Under the pieces are notes generated by a model that was not told where the DNA came from, made no database searches, and was given only the letters and a program-made list of their open reading frames with translations. This document shows, piece by piece, positions 11,445 through 23,650 of a stretch of DNA of 64,000 nt. Origin of the DNA: Corynespora cassiicola (Eukaryota > Ascomycota > Dothideomycetes > Pleosporales > Corynesporascaceae); contig JAEUWY010000016.1 in NCBI GenBank assembly GCA_022059125.1, positions 1,054,001-1,118,000 of the forward strand, in the 5' to 3' direction. The translations under genes and the position numbers were made by a program. Numbering within the stretch: the first letter of the stretch is position 1; each line of letters begins with the position of its first letter.

Positions 11445-14400
11445 ATGGCCTCCACGTATGCGCTGCCTCTGAATTCCGCCGCGCAGACCCACAGCCATGG
11501 ACGTTCGCGATCGCACTACCTCACAGACCACGCCTCGCCCTGGAACGCCTCCGTAAACGGCGCTTCGCCCCCGAGGCCTGGCCACCGCCCTCACAGGTCC
11601 GACATGAACGGTCAATTGCACGCCCACGAGGCGTCGCCGTACGCTGACGACCACGGCGACTCTCACGACCATGCCCACTTCCACTCCCACTCCCACTCTC
11701 ACAGTCACGGCCACGGCCACGACCACGATCACGGCCACGACCACGACCACGATCACGGCCACGATCACGGCCACGACCACGGCCACGACCGCACGCGCTC
11801 GACCGACTCGACCTACACACTGAAGCCCTTCATGAGCGGGCGGCCGAGGGGCAGGCCGAGGGGCGAGTCCGACCTGGGACGGCCGCCCACGCGCAAGAGT
11901 GCAGCTGCTGGAAAGTACGGCTTCTCGCCTATCCACGAAACTCCAGCAGCGCCGCCTCCGCCTACGTACGCGTGTGTGGAATCCAGCAGTGGGGGTGAAG
12001 CGCTAATGGGCGACAGATCATGGCTTGAACTTCCCGAGGCGCTGACGGCCCTCCTCATACCCCTCCCATATCTATTTGCTTCTTTGGCCTATCCGAACGC
12101 TATTGGCGCCGCGAAGATGCTGCCATCCACCTTATCGGAGGCTGTCCAGGAGGCTCCAGATGCCGCTAGCGCAACCATCCCCCATGCCTCTCCGCTGCTT
12201 CACGCATGCACGCTTTCGTCTGCGACACTACTCCTCGTTGGAATCCTCGCGAAGATCCGGTCTAGCCCTGATCAACCTCTGGATAGGCGGAAGTCGTTCG
12301 GAAACTCGGAAGGTTCCGGTGGCATGCCGTGGGACATGCATTCGGTTGGACGTGCCATCACCCATGTGCTCAGCATCCTCCTGCCCTTTTTTGCAACAAT
12401 GCAATTGGGAGGGGTACGAACGGCCCTGATACTGCTCGCAGCAGCCACCGCGGGTCTCGGGAGTCTCGAGCACAAACCAGGCAAGCACTCGGTTTTGGAC
12501 AGCCTGAAACGGACCATTCGAAACCGGAAGGCGACCTGCGGCATATTGCTTCTGAGTATGCTGGCCGACATATTTACTCAAGCAGACGCAGCGTGCTCAG
12601 CTTTCGGCTACATTGCCTTGACTACGTCAATCATTGCCATCCCTCCACCGTTTCCTACCAGTGGTTGGATCCTCAAGACTGGCAAGGAGCAAAAGGATTC
12701 GTGGAACGGCCAAGGCACCTCGCGCGCATCCCTCCCAAAACCTTCATCACCACTGGTGAGCACACACGAGGATACTCTGCTCACCTTGGGATCGGGTGTC
12801 ATCCTGTCGGCCTTGACATTTTTGTATTCAAGCATTTTTGCACCATCAATTCTCCCCCATTCGGTCGTGTATTCTACTTTAGCAGTGGTAGCAGCCACAG
12901 CACTTGTATATTTTTCACTTCCATCTGCGTTGCGAAGTCAAAAGAAGGCCGGGCTGGCTCTTGGTAGCGCTCTCCTCATTGCTTTCAGTGCGTGGGAATA
13001 TTCAGGATCCTGGCAATCGTTTGCAATGGTTTCTTTGGCGTGCACTTCGGCTTACGGTGCCATCACCTTTGACACTCAGCCTTCGATTTCGCGGCCACAT
13101 TCTCACAGCCATGCGCACACTGACCATTCGCACCACTCACACTCGCATGGCCATACGCATGATCATCACCTCCACGACCATTCAAGGATTTCTGCGTTTT
13201 TGATTGCGCGATGCACTCCTGGGTCCATTTTGCATAGCATTTTGAGCGAGCGAGACTCACGGCGTATTGCTTACTTTGGAGTGTAAGTTTTCCAAACTTG
13301 ATCCTGATAGGAGAGAGCACTAACAACATCTAGGCTTAACCTATCCTTCATGCTGGTCCAATTCTTCTATGGATACGTCAGTGGATCTTTGGGTCTTCTT
13401 ACAGACAGTATCCATATGTTATTTGACTGCGCTGGCCTGGCCGTTGGGCTGGCAGCTGCAGTCATGAGCAAATGGCGTCCAAATGCTCGGTTTCCCTATG
13501 GCTACGGCAAGGTTGATACACTGTCTGGCTTTGCAAACGGTGTCTTCCTACTGTAAGCAATCTCTCATCTATGCAAGGACTTTCCTAACCTGTGCCAGAC
13601 TTGTTAGCGTTGAGATCATCTTCGATGCTTTCGAGCGGCTTTGGGAAGGCCATGAGCTGCAGAGGCTTAATGAGCTTCTCATCGTTAGTGTCTTGGGTTT
13701 TGTAGTCAACATCGTCGGCCTGACGGCGTTTGGTCACGCTCATCATGGCCATGGACACTCGCATGACCAGTGAGTATTGATCATCGCATAAAACCCGTCC
13801 TTACTAACCATCATAGTGATCACGGCGATCATGGTCACTCTCATGGCCACTCCCATGACAATGAGAATATGCAAGGTATCTTCCTCCACATTCTGGCCGA
13901 CGCACTCGGGTCTGTAGCCGTCATCATTTCCACGCTCCTCACCAAGTACTACGGCTGGTCAGGTTGGGACCCAATCGCCTCGTGCATCATCGCCATCCTG
14001 ATCTTCTTCTCCGCCATTCCTCTCGTCAAGAGCGCTGGCATGCGCCTCATGCTCTCTCTACCTGCCGACGTCGAGTACAGTCTCCGCAACACACTGCAAG
14101 AACTTAGCTCCCTCCGCGGCGTCGTAGGCTATGCCGTCCCCAAGTTTTGGCTTGAGGACGAAGGCGCTGCACATGCTGAAGCCCATGCCAAGGACTGTGA
14201 TCACGACCATGACCACGGACATAGCCACGGCCACAGTCACGACCACAGCCATGACCATGACCACGGCCACGGACATGGGCACGCTCATGATCACTCCGGT
14301 CATGATCATTCGCACTCCCACTCCCATTCTCATTCCCACTCGGGCCACGATCACAGCCACGCCCACGCCCACGCCCCTGCCTCCCAGCGCATCCTCGGCG

Positions 14401-14555
14401 TAATCCACGTCATCGCCTCGCGAGCCTCCGACCCTGAGGACATTCGTGAGCGCACTGTGCAGTTCCTCAAGGGCCGTGGCCTTGACGTCGTCGTGCACGT
14501 TGAGATCGAGGGTGAGACCCGCTGCTGGTGCGGGGGCGGGAACAAGACGAACTAG
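11445..14555 (+). CDS. msc2: ER zinc transporter, cation diffusion facilitator (MSC2-like)
   Basis: Large CDF-family transporter moving Zn2+ into the ER/secretory lumen (yeast Msc2 works with Zrg17). Four exons: 11445-13282, 13334-13552, 13599-13769 and 13817-14555, giving 988 residues, against ~725 in yeast. The first two thirds are hydrophobic segments. The C-terminal CDF core has [17 protein letters not shown] and [17 protein letters not shown], each with the family's paired metal-site residues (TDSxHMxxD; HxxxD). There are four His-rich blocks: N-terminal (about residues 68-116), mid-protein (~550-580), the core loop split by intron 3, and a C-terminal one just before a final cytosolic domain ending [11 protein letters not shown]. 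Repeated GAC-CAC and AGC-CAC codons suggest minisatellite growth of these arrays. The start is ATG at 11445. Confidence 0.93.
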
Positions 14556-15488
14556 CCGCCTTGACTATTTTACATCCCCTTTCACTCTAGGCTATGCTTC
14601 ACATCTTGCGCATTTCAGTCACGGCTCTGCATTTCTAGGATGGCGCCATGGCGTTATGACGGCTTTTGTTCCCTTCTTTTCCCTTCTTTGATCTGATCCT
14701 TTTTTTCAGCAATGACGGGGGGGTCATACCGAGAGAAGGTTTGACGTCGTCTACTTCCCCTCTTTTTCCGGGGTGAAGTGTGCTGGCTAGCTGGGTCTTA
14801 CTTCTCCACGGGGGCTAAGGCCGTGGTAGCAGTCCACACATCCCTCCATCTGGAGACGAGCACGGCTCCGTGGACCGGTCAATGGGACGACGGCGCCTCT
14901 TTTCACTTTCCCAAGCTCATCTCTGGTTTCAGTTCTGCGAGCGAGCGTGCATAGACGGGGAGTTTTCGAACGATTGGGAGAAGGGGTTTGGCTTGCTGAT
15001 GGAGCCATCTAACCATCGACTGAGCGTTTGAAGCAGAATATAGGTATACAATACATGTTTTGGTCATGTAATCACTTCCCTTCATCGTCCCATATCGGAT
15101 TCCAGATATGGATATGCCACGGCTACCTTTTGCCCATTATCCCTCCCTCTCCCTCCACACTTACCTTCCCCCTCTCATGCCCATATTATTACCATCGTCA
15201 CCACTCCCACCACCTTTCTATTCACCCGGCCCACACAACCATTCCCAGCTCTCCATCTCGGCACCCACCTCGTCGGGTCCCTTCGGTCCATGCATCCAGC
15301 GAAACAGGCCCTCCGCCCTCCTCCAATACGAACGGGACATTTCCATTTCCGTACCAGCGCCCTGCGACCCAGAGTCCTGGGCTCTCGCCCAGCCCGGTAT
15401 CAAAAGCGGAGGTAGGCAGGTAAGTGGGCTTGTCTGCAATCAGCAGAGGTGAGCTCGTGTCAGACGGGATGATAGTATCGCCCACACC

Positions 15489-15532
15489 CACGTCTAGGCC
15501 TGTACTGCTCCACGTCTAGACCTGTACTGCGC
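15489..15532. repeat. 22-bp tandem duplication
   Basis: CACGTCTAGgCCTGTACTGC and CACGTCTAGaCCTGTACTGC follow each other with a 22-bp period and one mismatch. Confidence 0.85.
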
Positions 15533-16363
15533 ATACGGCAGCAGATTGGGGGCTAGGGTTAGGTGTTAGGCGTATCTGGCGATAGGTGGCAGGACAGCAC
15601 CAGCATTGCCGGTCAGCCAGGGTAGGCAGATAGTAAGTATCGCACCTTTTGGCTGGAACTCGGACAACAGGGCAGAGGGAGAAAAGCAGGTTTGTTGCAC
15701 GCGCACCCTCGCCCTCTTCGTTGCAAGGCGGTTAGCTCTCCCCGCAAAGCCTCCATCCAAGCACCAGGGCGGCCCCCCCTCTCGCGGTGACCCTTTCGGG
15801 ATGCCGGTCAGCAACGTGGACGTAGGATCGGTCCGCAAGGCAGCACGCGGCGAATGGGCCGGCACGATTGCGAGACCTCACCAGCCAGCTGGCCAGCGCA
15901 GAGTCGAGCGCTGGGGGGTTGCCTGTCCCCGTCGAGGGAGCAGCGGCGGCGGCCGCGATGAGCGTCGGGCACAACACCACAATGGAAACATGCACGACGA
16001 GCAATCTCCACCGCACCCACCAAACCCCCCCCATCTCCAGATGCGATCCGCAAAGATACCCGATCCAAACGGTCCGAAATGCCCCCAGCTTCCACTCCGC
16101 GCCGCCCGAACTCCCTGGGAATCCGCACGGAAGGGAGGGGACTGCACCTCGACCTCACCACGCATCTCAACACCCAAACCATCCCTCCAGCATCCAGCAC
16201 GCACCCTCTCCGGCCATTGCCCCCCCAAGCTAGGAACTCTCCGCAAAACTTCTACCGCGTTTGCGCCCCCCCCCTCCCCAGAAATTCCTGCATGCCCGCT
16301 GCACGCTGCACGCCTGCGCAAACCCTGCATTTCAGCTTCCGGGGGGCGGATTGGTGAGTAGCA

Positions 16364-16402
16364 ACGCACGCACGCACGCTCGCACGCTCGCTCGCACGCC
16401 TC
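16364..16402. repeat. ACGC/GCTCGC simple repeat
   Basis: Impure tandem CGCACG / CGCTCG units inside the gene-free interval. Confidence 0.75.
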
Positions 16403-17724
16403 GCATTCGCCGCTTATCTAGCATTTCGGCGAGTGCGTACGGTAGGTCCCAGCGCAACGCAGCCAGTGCCAATCCAGCGCCTCACACACAAGAAAGCAAA
16501 GAGACCAGCCTTGTGGCGATCAGCCCCCCCCCTACCCTACCCGGGCTACACAGGCTTCCCCGCACCGCATCAACGCAGCCAAACCCCCGATCAGCGCAGG
16601 CGCAGCAAAGGGACGCGTCGATCGGGCCACTGGGTGCGCGCGTCTGGGGGTTTTTTTGTTGGGAAAAAAAAAAAGGCGTGGAGGGGTGTAGGGGTGTAGG
16701 GATTGTATGTGTGTGTGCCTCGTCTTCCGGCCCTCCATGGGTGTCGTGGTGTTGTGGCGAAGATACAAAGGTGTACTTTTGAGAGGGAAGAAAAAAGTTT
16801 TGGGGGTGTGGAGGGGAGGGGAGGAGAGGAGGCGGGATGATATCAGAGGGTGGTGGTGCATCGACGATTGTTTGCGGCGCAACACCAAAGGAGGGGGGGA
16901 GGGTTTGTACTCGCTGGTTTGGGCCGTTTGTTCCGCGGTGCTTTGGGGGATTGGGAGATGAGGATGGATTGGTGTTGTGGCGTTTATTGTGGGCTTTATG
17001 CAGGGATCGATGACTTTTTTTGGGGAGGGGGGAGGGGGGGGCATGCCTCTGTCCTCCCTTCGGCGTGAGATTGTGGTTTGACTTGATGGTGAGCAGAGGC
17101 AGGTTTTTGCTGCAAAACACGCTGCGTGCTGGGGGACAATGCAATGGGGATGTGACGTGCAGGTCTGATAGCGATCTGCTTCCGATACTGGAAGGCCGAT
17201 TGACAAAATTGTAATTTGTGGACCTTGAATGTTGCAATCGGGCGGTTAGTCAGTCCACGACGGCGGAACGCACGGCATCGTACGATTTCGTCCAGTACGC
17301 GTAAGAAAGTGCAGAGTAGGAGGGAAAAAAAATTGGAGTCGACGATAATTAAATTTCATTAGATTCGTAATGATCGCTGAACAAAACATGCAATGACAAC
17401 ATAGGCAAACCAGCAGCCCAGCGCACACATCGCGCCTCGATGTAGGATGCATGCAGTGGGTATCAAAAACGTCGCTTCCTTTGCGTTCTTCCAGCTTTTC
17501 TGATTTGAGCACTTCATTTCAGAAGAAATCCGTACGCCAGCCCCAATTTTCCAGGTAATGGTACAATAGTTGCAGTGATCCTCCAAGGTCAGTCTTTTTT
17601 TTTCCATTACCGTGACGCCCGAAACAGTGGAACGTCGATTTTATGCGAGGCGGTCGCTCGCATGTCGTAGATCATGTCACACTGCGTTGCGTTGATCTTT
17701 GGTGACGACATGTGTGGTGCTCCT

Positions 17725-18304
17725 TCAGCCCCACGTCTTGCTAGAGTGGATGCCTAGGTCGAGGTGCTCAGCAATCGAGGTAGCAATCTCACGCTCCTCG
17801 TTCGAGCCGCTCGAGCGACGTCGCTTCTCTCGTCGAATTTGTTGTTCAGCATCCATCAGACGGCCCTGGACCCAGGCCCTGTACTTGCCGTCCGCACGGA
17901 CAGAGTCGGTGTTGAGCAGCTCGGTCAGGGTAGCCTTGAGCTGCTGGTTGATCTCACACAGCCTGTGCGAGTCTTCAATGTGAGGGTCGTCGATGCTGTG
18001 CCTGTGTCCCATGCCCGGCTGGACAGGAATGGGATTGGTGTTGGTTGGATACGGCAGGTAAGTTCCTCCCGACGTGGGTGACGACGAGAGGGACTGGAAT
18101 TCAGGTGATGCAGCCGTCATGGGGGCCGCACATGGAACGTGGAGAGACAGTCTGCGGCGGAGGACCTCTTGCTGAGACGAGAGGAGCATGTACCTCTGCA
18201 TTGGGTCCGACTGGCGTGATGGTCAGCACACCTGATGCATGTAACAGGAGGGTAACAGGACTGATACTCACAGGACTAGACATTCGTCTTGATTGATGAG
18301 CCAT
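17725..18304 (-). CDS. Small basic-tailed protein of unknown function
   Basis: Two exons, 18272-18304 (11 codons, MAHQSRRMSSP) and 17725-18210, joined over a 61-bp intron (GTGAGT..GCCAG, branch GCTGACC), giving 172 residues. I do not recognise a named family. Visible parts: a Ser/Pro/Thr-rich middle, then a helical, probably conserved block with RLCEINQQLKATLTELLNTD and a KYRAWVQGRLMDAEQQIR segment near residues 95-135, ending in a basic cluster REKRRRSS that could be a nuclear signal. No signal peptide or membrane segment. It stands alone with about 3.2 kb of non-coding DNA on each side; the upstream 3.2 kb is long for a fungal gene and is the pattern seen for heavily regulated genes (inference). 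Confidence 0.7.
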
Positions 18305-21300
18305 GGTATCTTGGTTGGAGCAATTGGTGTCGAATGCCGGGCGTCGCGGTCGAGGAGGATTAAGTAGCAAGTGGAGGTCACACAAAGTAGTTGTAGAAAG
18401 GGTCCAGCGAGCGGGGGCGTCTATATTTGATGGCAGAGACAGCTGGGGTGCAGCAGCGTTTAGCCTCCCAGGACTAAGCTTAGGGTTGGCGTCTGCGGAG
18501 GCTGCGGAGTGGTGGCCGATGGAGGGTGTGGTTGGTGGGGTGAGCCCGGTTGGGTGATATCAGGCAGTGGTGCTACTGGCGAGGACAAGATTGTCAGGAT
18601 ATTTGTATGTAATGGTTATTGGGAGGGCGTCCGGATATGAAGGGTAGGACAGGACAGGGCAGGGCAAGGCAGGGCCGGGCTTGGGGAGAGGCTCCCTGGC
18701 CCTTTTATGAGGCCTGGCGGAGATTTGCATTCTTGAGCACCAAAACGGCCATGACGTTGGATTCGTAGCGGGCCCGTCGCGGAGGATGCTGGCTGATGGC
18801 TGAACCCGGGTCGGGCCCTCCAGCTCGGACACGTTGGATGGAGCCCGGTCAGAGCGTGGGCGGCGGCGTCGTCGAGCTTCGGGCGGGCCCCCCCCCCCAG
18901 ACATGGTGGCCGCGCGGTAGCTGGAGGCTGCTCCCCGCAAGCCGGCGGTGATTGGGCCGAGGGCATGCCTCCTGCCCGTGGGTTGCATCGCCGGCCATCG
19001 CAGCGGTTGGTCGAGCCCGAAACCACGCCAAGCCGAACATCACGTCACAGGCCAGCCGTCTCAGATCAGGATGTCGCCCGCCATCGTGATCGTGCCTCCA
19101 CCATTCCTGGGCGCCCTTTTTCCCGTCCCTGAAAATCTGGCCCTATCGTGACAAGCGGCAGTACCTGCATGCATGCTGCCTACTGCCTACCGCCGTGGTC
19201 CAACTTCTGCACCCACCTCGCTGCCGACCAGACCGAGCCTTGCTCCACCAAGGGGCCCGGGCCCACGCCTCCTCCCGCCATCACAAAGTTTTTTTCCCAT
19301 GTGTGTGTAGCACGGGAATCAGATGGGAACAAAGCATGACGTTGGCTGGAAACACTGCTGTTGTTTCCGAGAGGCTAAGGCTCGCCTTGGGCTGCCCTCC
19401 AACTGGCCAGAAACATCCCCAATCCCACACACGTCACTCTCACCCCCCACGCCGCACTCATGTGCTCCGGCCAACTTCCACCATGTCTCGCTGGCCCACG
19501 AGCAAGCCTCACAGATTCCTTGATTTGGCAAGAAACGTGGCTGTTGCGTGTGATCAAACTTCCGATCAGCCAAAATGCGCCGCCTGATGAGCTTCCCAGT
19601 CTCCTTCAGGATTCCGTCACCGCCACAACAATTAGTGGAATAATTAGCAGCCCAGCCCTTGGGGGAAGAATCTCGATGTGGCTCGGTTGCACCGCCAGGA
19701 CTTGATACCTGCCATCGCTGTGACGTCTCGCAAGTACCACGCTCCGTCCCCAGATAGGCATGCCAGAGGTCGCTCAAACCTCTGTGCCCTGCGCCCGGTG
19801 ACTCAGACCAGCCCTGCATCTTCAGACTGTGTTCTAGAAGCCTTCTGGGGCAGAAAAACAAGGCCTCACCCTCTCCCCCGGCGGACGTCATGCGTTGATC
19901 ACTTACCTATGCATACTTTCCACGTGGGGCTGATGCACCCATTGACGGGATCTGACATCCCACAGGAAATTCGGTCTGCACAAGTCTGAGGAGCATTTCT
20001 GCAGGTGTGTTGGGGATTTTTTCAAGGTGATGCCAGTAGAAAGGCCTAGACAAGGGAGTCTGATCGGTGTAGAGGTTTCTACGTGCAAAAAACGAAAGCA
20101 TGACGACCATCTTAGTATAGTACCGATTGCGAGTGCACCAGGCCCAGCCTAGGCAGGAAAATCCGGATGTTGTTATCGACTCCTGACCAGGATGTTGAGC
20201 GGTGCTGAGAAATGCCATGGGGCGGAATGAGATTCCCATCCTCCATTTTGGCCCAACAGACGCTAGGATGACGACTCGGTTATTGCATGCTAAAACCCCT
20301 CCCTGTAGGCCCTGCAGCGCGTTATCAAACAAAGTTTGCAGCCCTGAGGTTTTCTGCTGGATGCATATTGGGATGACGGAAGCGTTATCATATGCCTTCC
20401 CAGCACTCTGGCACCGAAAGTTCCGGTTGCCATGACCCATACTTACAGGCAAGAAGAAGTTTTATTCTCCATGCGAGACCCGGTACGAGGTGAGTTTCTT
20501 AGCTCAGATGGGGATGCATTTCCTGGCAGATGACAAATGACGAGCATTTGATCCTCTTCTGTTGGAGATCGATCGATGCGAAATCATTTCCCACTTGGAA
20601 CCGATCATCGTCCTCATGACATGCAGTGAGACTTGTCCACTCGGCTATTGCCCATCAAGAAATCCTATATCAAATGACCATCACAACATTCTACATAGCT
20701 CCTTATAGTCTTTTATACCTTGTAATATCGCATTTGGCAAACATGTCGCCTCCTATTGCAGGACTGCTCCCCGTGCTTTTGGACGTTGTACCGGGCTGTG
20801 TCATGGTATCTGCGCCCCTTTGGCAGAAAAACTTTCCAGCTTCACTACCCTGCACCGGTTTTCCATGTGCGTGATAGTTTGACCCGTCCGAGAACAGTCA
20901 TGGCAATTCCCCCCTTCGGTACTTCAGCTTTCACCCGATGACTCTGGCGGGTTGGGCGTGGAGCTGGACGTGAAAAAGTCGGAATTTGACATAGTGTGTG
21001 GGATCGACGCATCATCATACACCGAATACCAGGGGTGTTGAGTTTTGGAGCCCACAAAGTTAGCATAATCATGAAAAGTCTCCTGTGTGGTAGAATTGTT
21101 TATGATCGTATCTATCCTTGCCTACATGTACGATCGTAATTTTCTAGTACTCTCCTCTCAAGGAGGAAGCACGCGACAGATAAAGTACACAAACCAAGTA
21201 TACAAAAGGGCGACCTATGCCCTGAAGACGCAAAAACATATTTGCTTACATGCACATGGTGGTCGAAACCCCAATGAGCCATTGTCTATCATGGCCCAGG

Positions 21301-21473
21301 CATCCAAGCAGGGGATTCATAGCTAGCCCAAGGTATAAGACCAAATTTTGGAAGAAAAAAAAGAAGATTTAGCATAGTCTTGAGGTTTGAGGAGGTTCAG
21401 TATCCGAGTGGGTGGACGTCAGGAGGTGAAAAGCTGGCCATTCTGACCAACCTTTCGAACGCCACTGCAAGGG
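18305..21473. other. 3.2-kb gene-free interval upstream of the small basic-tailed gene
   Basis: GC-rich with a C run near 18889 for its first ~900 bp, then mixed composition. It probably contains the promoter and 5' leader of the gene ending at 18304 and the 3' flank of the gene at 21474. Frames up to ~190 codons exist but have no recognisable content, no splice support and atypical composition. Confidence 0.55.
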
Positions 21474-22942
21474 TTAAACGTCAAACGCAAAAACGACGCC
21501 AACAATAACTCCTCCAATTATAATCGACAGGATTACAGACCAGTATGCCTTCAGAATCGCATAAGTGCGAAGTTTCAATTTTGATGGATTGTTCGGCTTG
21601 GATTGTGTTGCCAGGCCTGCGTTTGGAATCTGGCTGGGCATGGGTCTGGGGCTGGGTCTGAGGCCGGAATAAGCGACAGTCCAAAGTGACGAGGATTGAC
21701 GAGGAAGTGGGTAAAATCGAGATGGGTCGTGGACATGGAGTCGCCCGTCGTCATCGAGGAATCCAGTTTCGGAGATGAGGTGCCCAATCACCCGCTGCAA
21801 ACCAATGAAGGTATCTTCGTGAATATGGAGGTGCTGGGGGTGGTTTGGTGTATTAGTCTTGCCCCAGATAGCAAGGACATACTCATCGTAGAGATGAACC
21901 TCGTTCTCAGGCACAACTCTTCTCCATAAATCAAGGTCGTCCAGGAATCTAAAAGGTGGTTAGCGATGGGGATCATTGAATGGAAAATGAATTTTCTAGA
22001 GATCGGAGACCGGCCAGTGAACTTACTCTTTCTCTCCACCGTGAACCGTACAATCCAAATGTATCACATTACTTTCGATTTTACTCAATGCCAATGCCAC
22101 ATAAACGGAGCAGAGGACGCTTTGAACGTTGCCTGGGAACCTGCTAGCTGAGATACCACGCATGGTATGCATGCCTATGTTCCACGCCCTTCGGTATCCA
22201 AGTTTCTCATCCATAAACTGAGAAAGCAAGCCCCCATCATCCCCAGCTTTGACAATATATTCCTCATGTAAATTCTTGAAAATCCGATGAAGGTCTCGGG
22301 CCGTTTTCCTTCTGCTGCATGGATGTTCGACATCCTCCACGGATATAGATCGGAACAGCTCATCAATCTCTTCATATGCGCACTTAACTGACCATCGTTG
22401 CATATCCGGCCAATATCCTGTAAAGGATATTTGATGTCGGTGGAATTGTTGAGGCGAGAGGAACCCCAGCATATGGCGGTCCAACAGGAAATCGCGAACG
22501 AGTAGCGATAGTTCCTGAATACGCCGATCGGTCATCTTTTCTCTGCTTATCATATTTTCAAGGTATGATTTCACGTCTTGGTAAAACCTTAGGGCAGTTC
22601 TGAAATCGATTATGAAATCGTCGTCGTCTTCATAGAGGCCCGGAAGCCGAAAGGCCTCGATGAGTGATTTGCGCAGCGTTCTGCCCGGTACTCTGATGAA
22701 TATTCTATTGTGGTAGATATAAACCTCGAAGGCGAATTCGTTGGGTGGCAGACGCGTGGTGACATCGTAATAGGTCCCTCTGCCTGGTGACCAGGCCTGG
22801 CGAACGGTGCTGATCATCGTGTTAAGAGGCGCTCAAATGAATTCGTAGGGATGACTTACTTCTGGAAATATTGTGTGTACTTGAAGAATGGACCGCGTTC
22901 AATCCAGCTCCTCCCATCCCCTTCTTGGCTGAATGCCGACAT
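21474..22942 (-). CDS. Protein of unknown function with a C-terminal membrane anchor
   Basis: Three exons: 22860-22942, 22027-22809 and 21474-21948, giving 446 residues; all junctions keep phase. It starts MSAFSQEGDGRSWIERGPFF and continues as a mostly alpha-helical, charged protein. No known domain is apparent. Features: YYDVTTRLPPNEFAFEVYIY near residue 45, acidic EDDDD, helical middle, and WNIGMHTMRGISASRFPG near 240. A proline-rich linker is followed by one hydrophobic segment, SVILSIIIGGVIVGVVFAF, at the extreme C-terminus, so the protein is probably tail-anchored facing the cytosol (inference). No signal peptide. The unusual FLDDLDLWRRVVPENE block crosses the second splice junction, which supports the model. 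Confidence 0.75.
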
Positions 22943-23650
22943 GTCTGACTAGATGACACGTCAACTAGAGAAGAGCTAAAAGGGAGAAATCGAACAAGCG
23001 AGATAGTTAGAGTTGTAGGTTCTATCTCGATACTTAGGAACAAGGGTGTTCCTCAGCCTTGTCTGTCTGCCGTGAGATGGTGGCGCCTGTGTGATTTATC
23101 AGCCAAAGGTTGGTGTAAAAAAGAAGATTGCGTACTGCTGGAAAGTAGAAGTATTGTTCTCAATATACCTAGGTATTTGATATTCTTGAGCCTCAAAAAC
23201 ACAATTTTTATTTTTAAGTGCTGGTTGTTCTTTTCCAAAGCTACTCTCAACAGAAAACACTATCCCTCCAAACCCCCAAGCTCTCAGCCAGCGTGTCGTG
23301 GACGACTGGACAGCCTTGAGGTACAGCCCGTGTGCATTTAAACTCACTGTAGCTCGACTGTCTACAGATGCATAAGGCTGGGATTATGATTATGATAAGT
23401 CATTAACAACTGGGTTTTAAACTTGACCCAGCAAGAAAGAAAAAATACTGGCTCAGGTCAACCGAGGACTTCCATGAGAGCAACTCCCATACTCGAGCAA
23501 CGGGCCCTACCACCAAATACTCTACATTACAGCGTCCAACCCCTTCAATATCGGCACCGAGCTCAACGCGGAAAACCCTAAATCTTCTCATCCTCGGCTA
23601 CGCCCACACCTCATCACCTCACTCATCACGCCCCATCCCAACCACCACCG
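22943..23650. other. Intergenic, 0.7 kb
   Basis: 5' flank of the tail-anchored gene and 3' flank of the WW-domain gene. AT-rich in the middle. Nothing recognisable. Confidence 0.4.

Larger units (their letters stand above)
14556..17724. other. 3.2-kb gene-free convergent interval
   Basis: Lies between the 3' ends of MSC2 and the small gene at 17725-18304. The + strand is C/A-rich from about 15.1 to 16.6 kb and turns G/T-rich from about 16.63 to 17.1 kb. It holds a 22-bp tandem duplication near 15489, an ACGC-type simple repeat near 16364, and G runs of 4, 6 and 8 at 17022-17041. Frames open for up to ~250 codons exist on both strands, but all are low-complexity and none shows a domain. Confidence 0.6.

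Noticed and set aside
11244..11936. 230-codon minus-strand frame with Val/Ala runs
   Set aside because: Reverse reading of the His-rich repeat of MSC2; low-complexity artefact.
15606..17237. Several 160-250-codon frames on both strands in the gene-free interval
   Set aside because: Pro/Ser/His-rich or Gly/Arg-rich translations that come from C-rich and G-rich runs; no motifs, no splice support, and overlapping frames on both strands look equally poor.
19319..20452. Two minus-strand frames of 190 and 181 codons
   Set aside because: No recognisable domain, unusual Cys/Trp/Met content and no splice context; treated as chance frames in upstream DNA.
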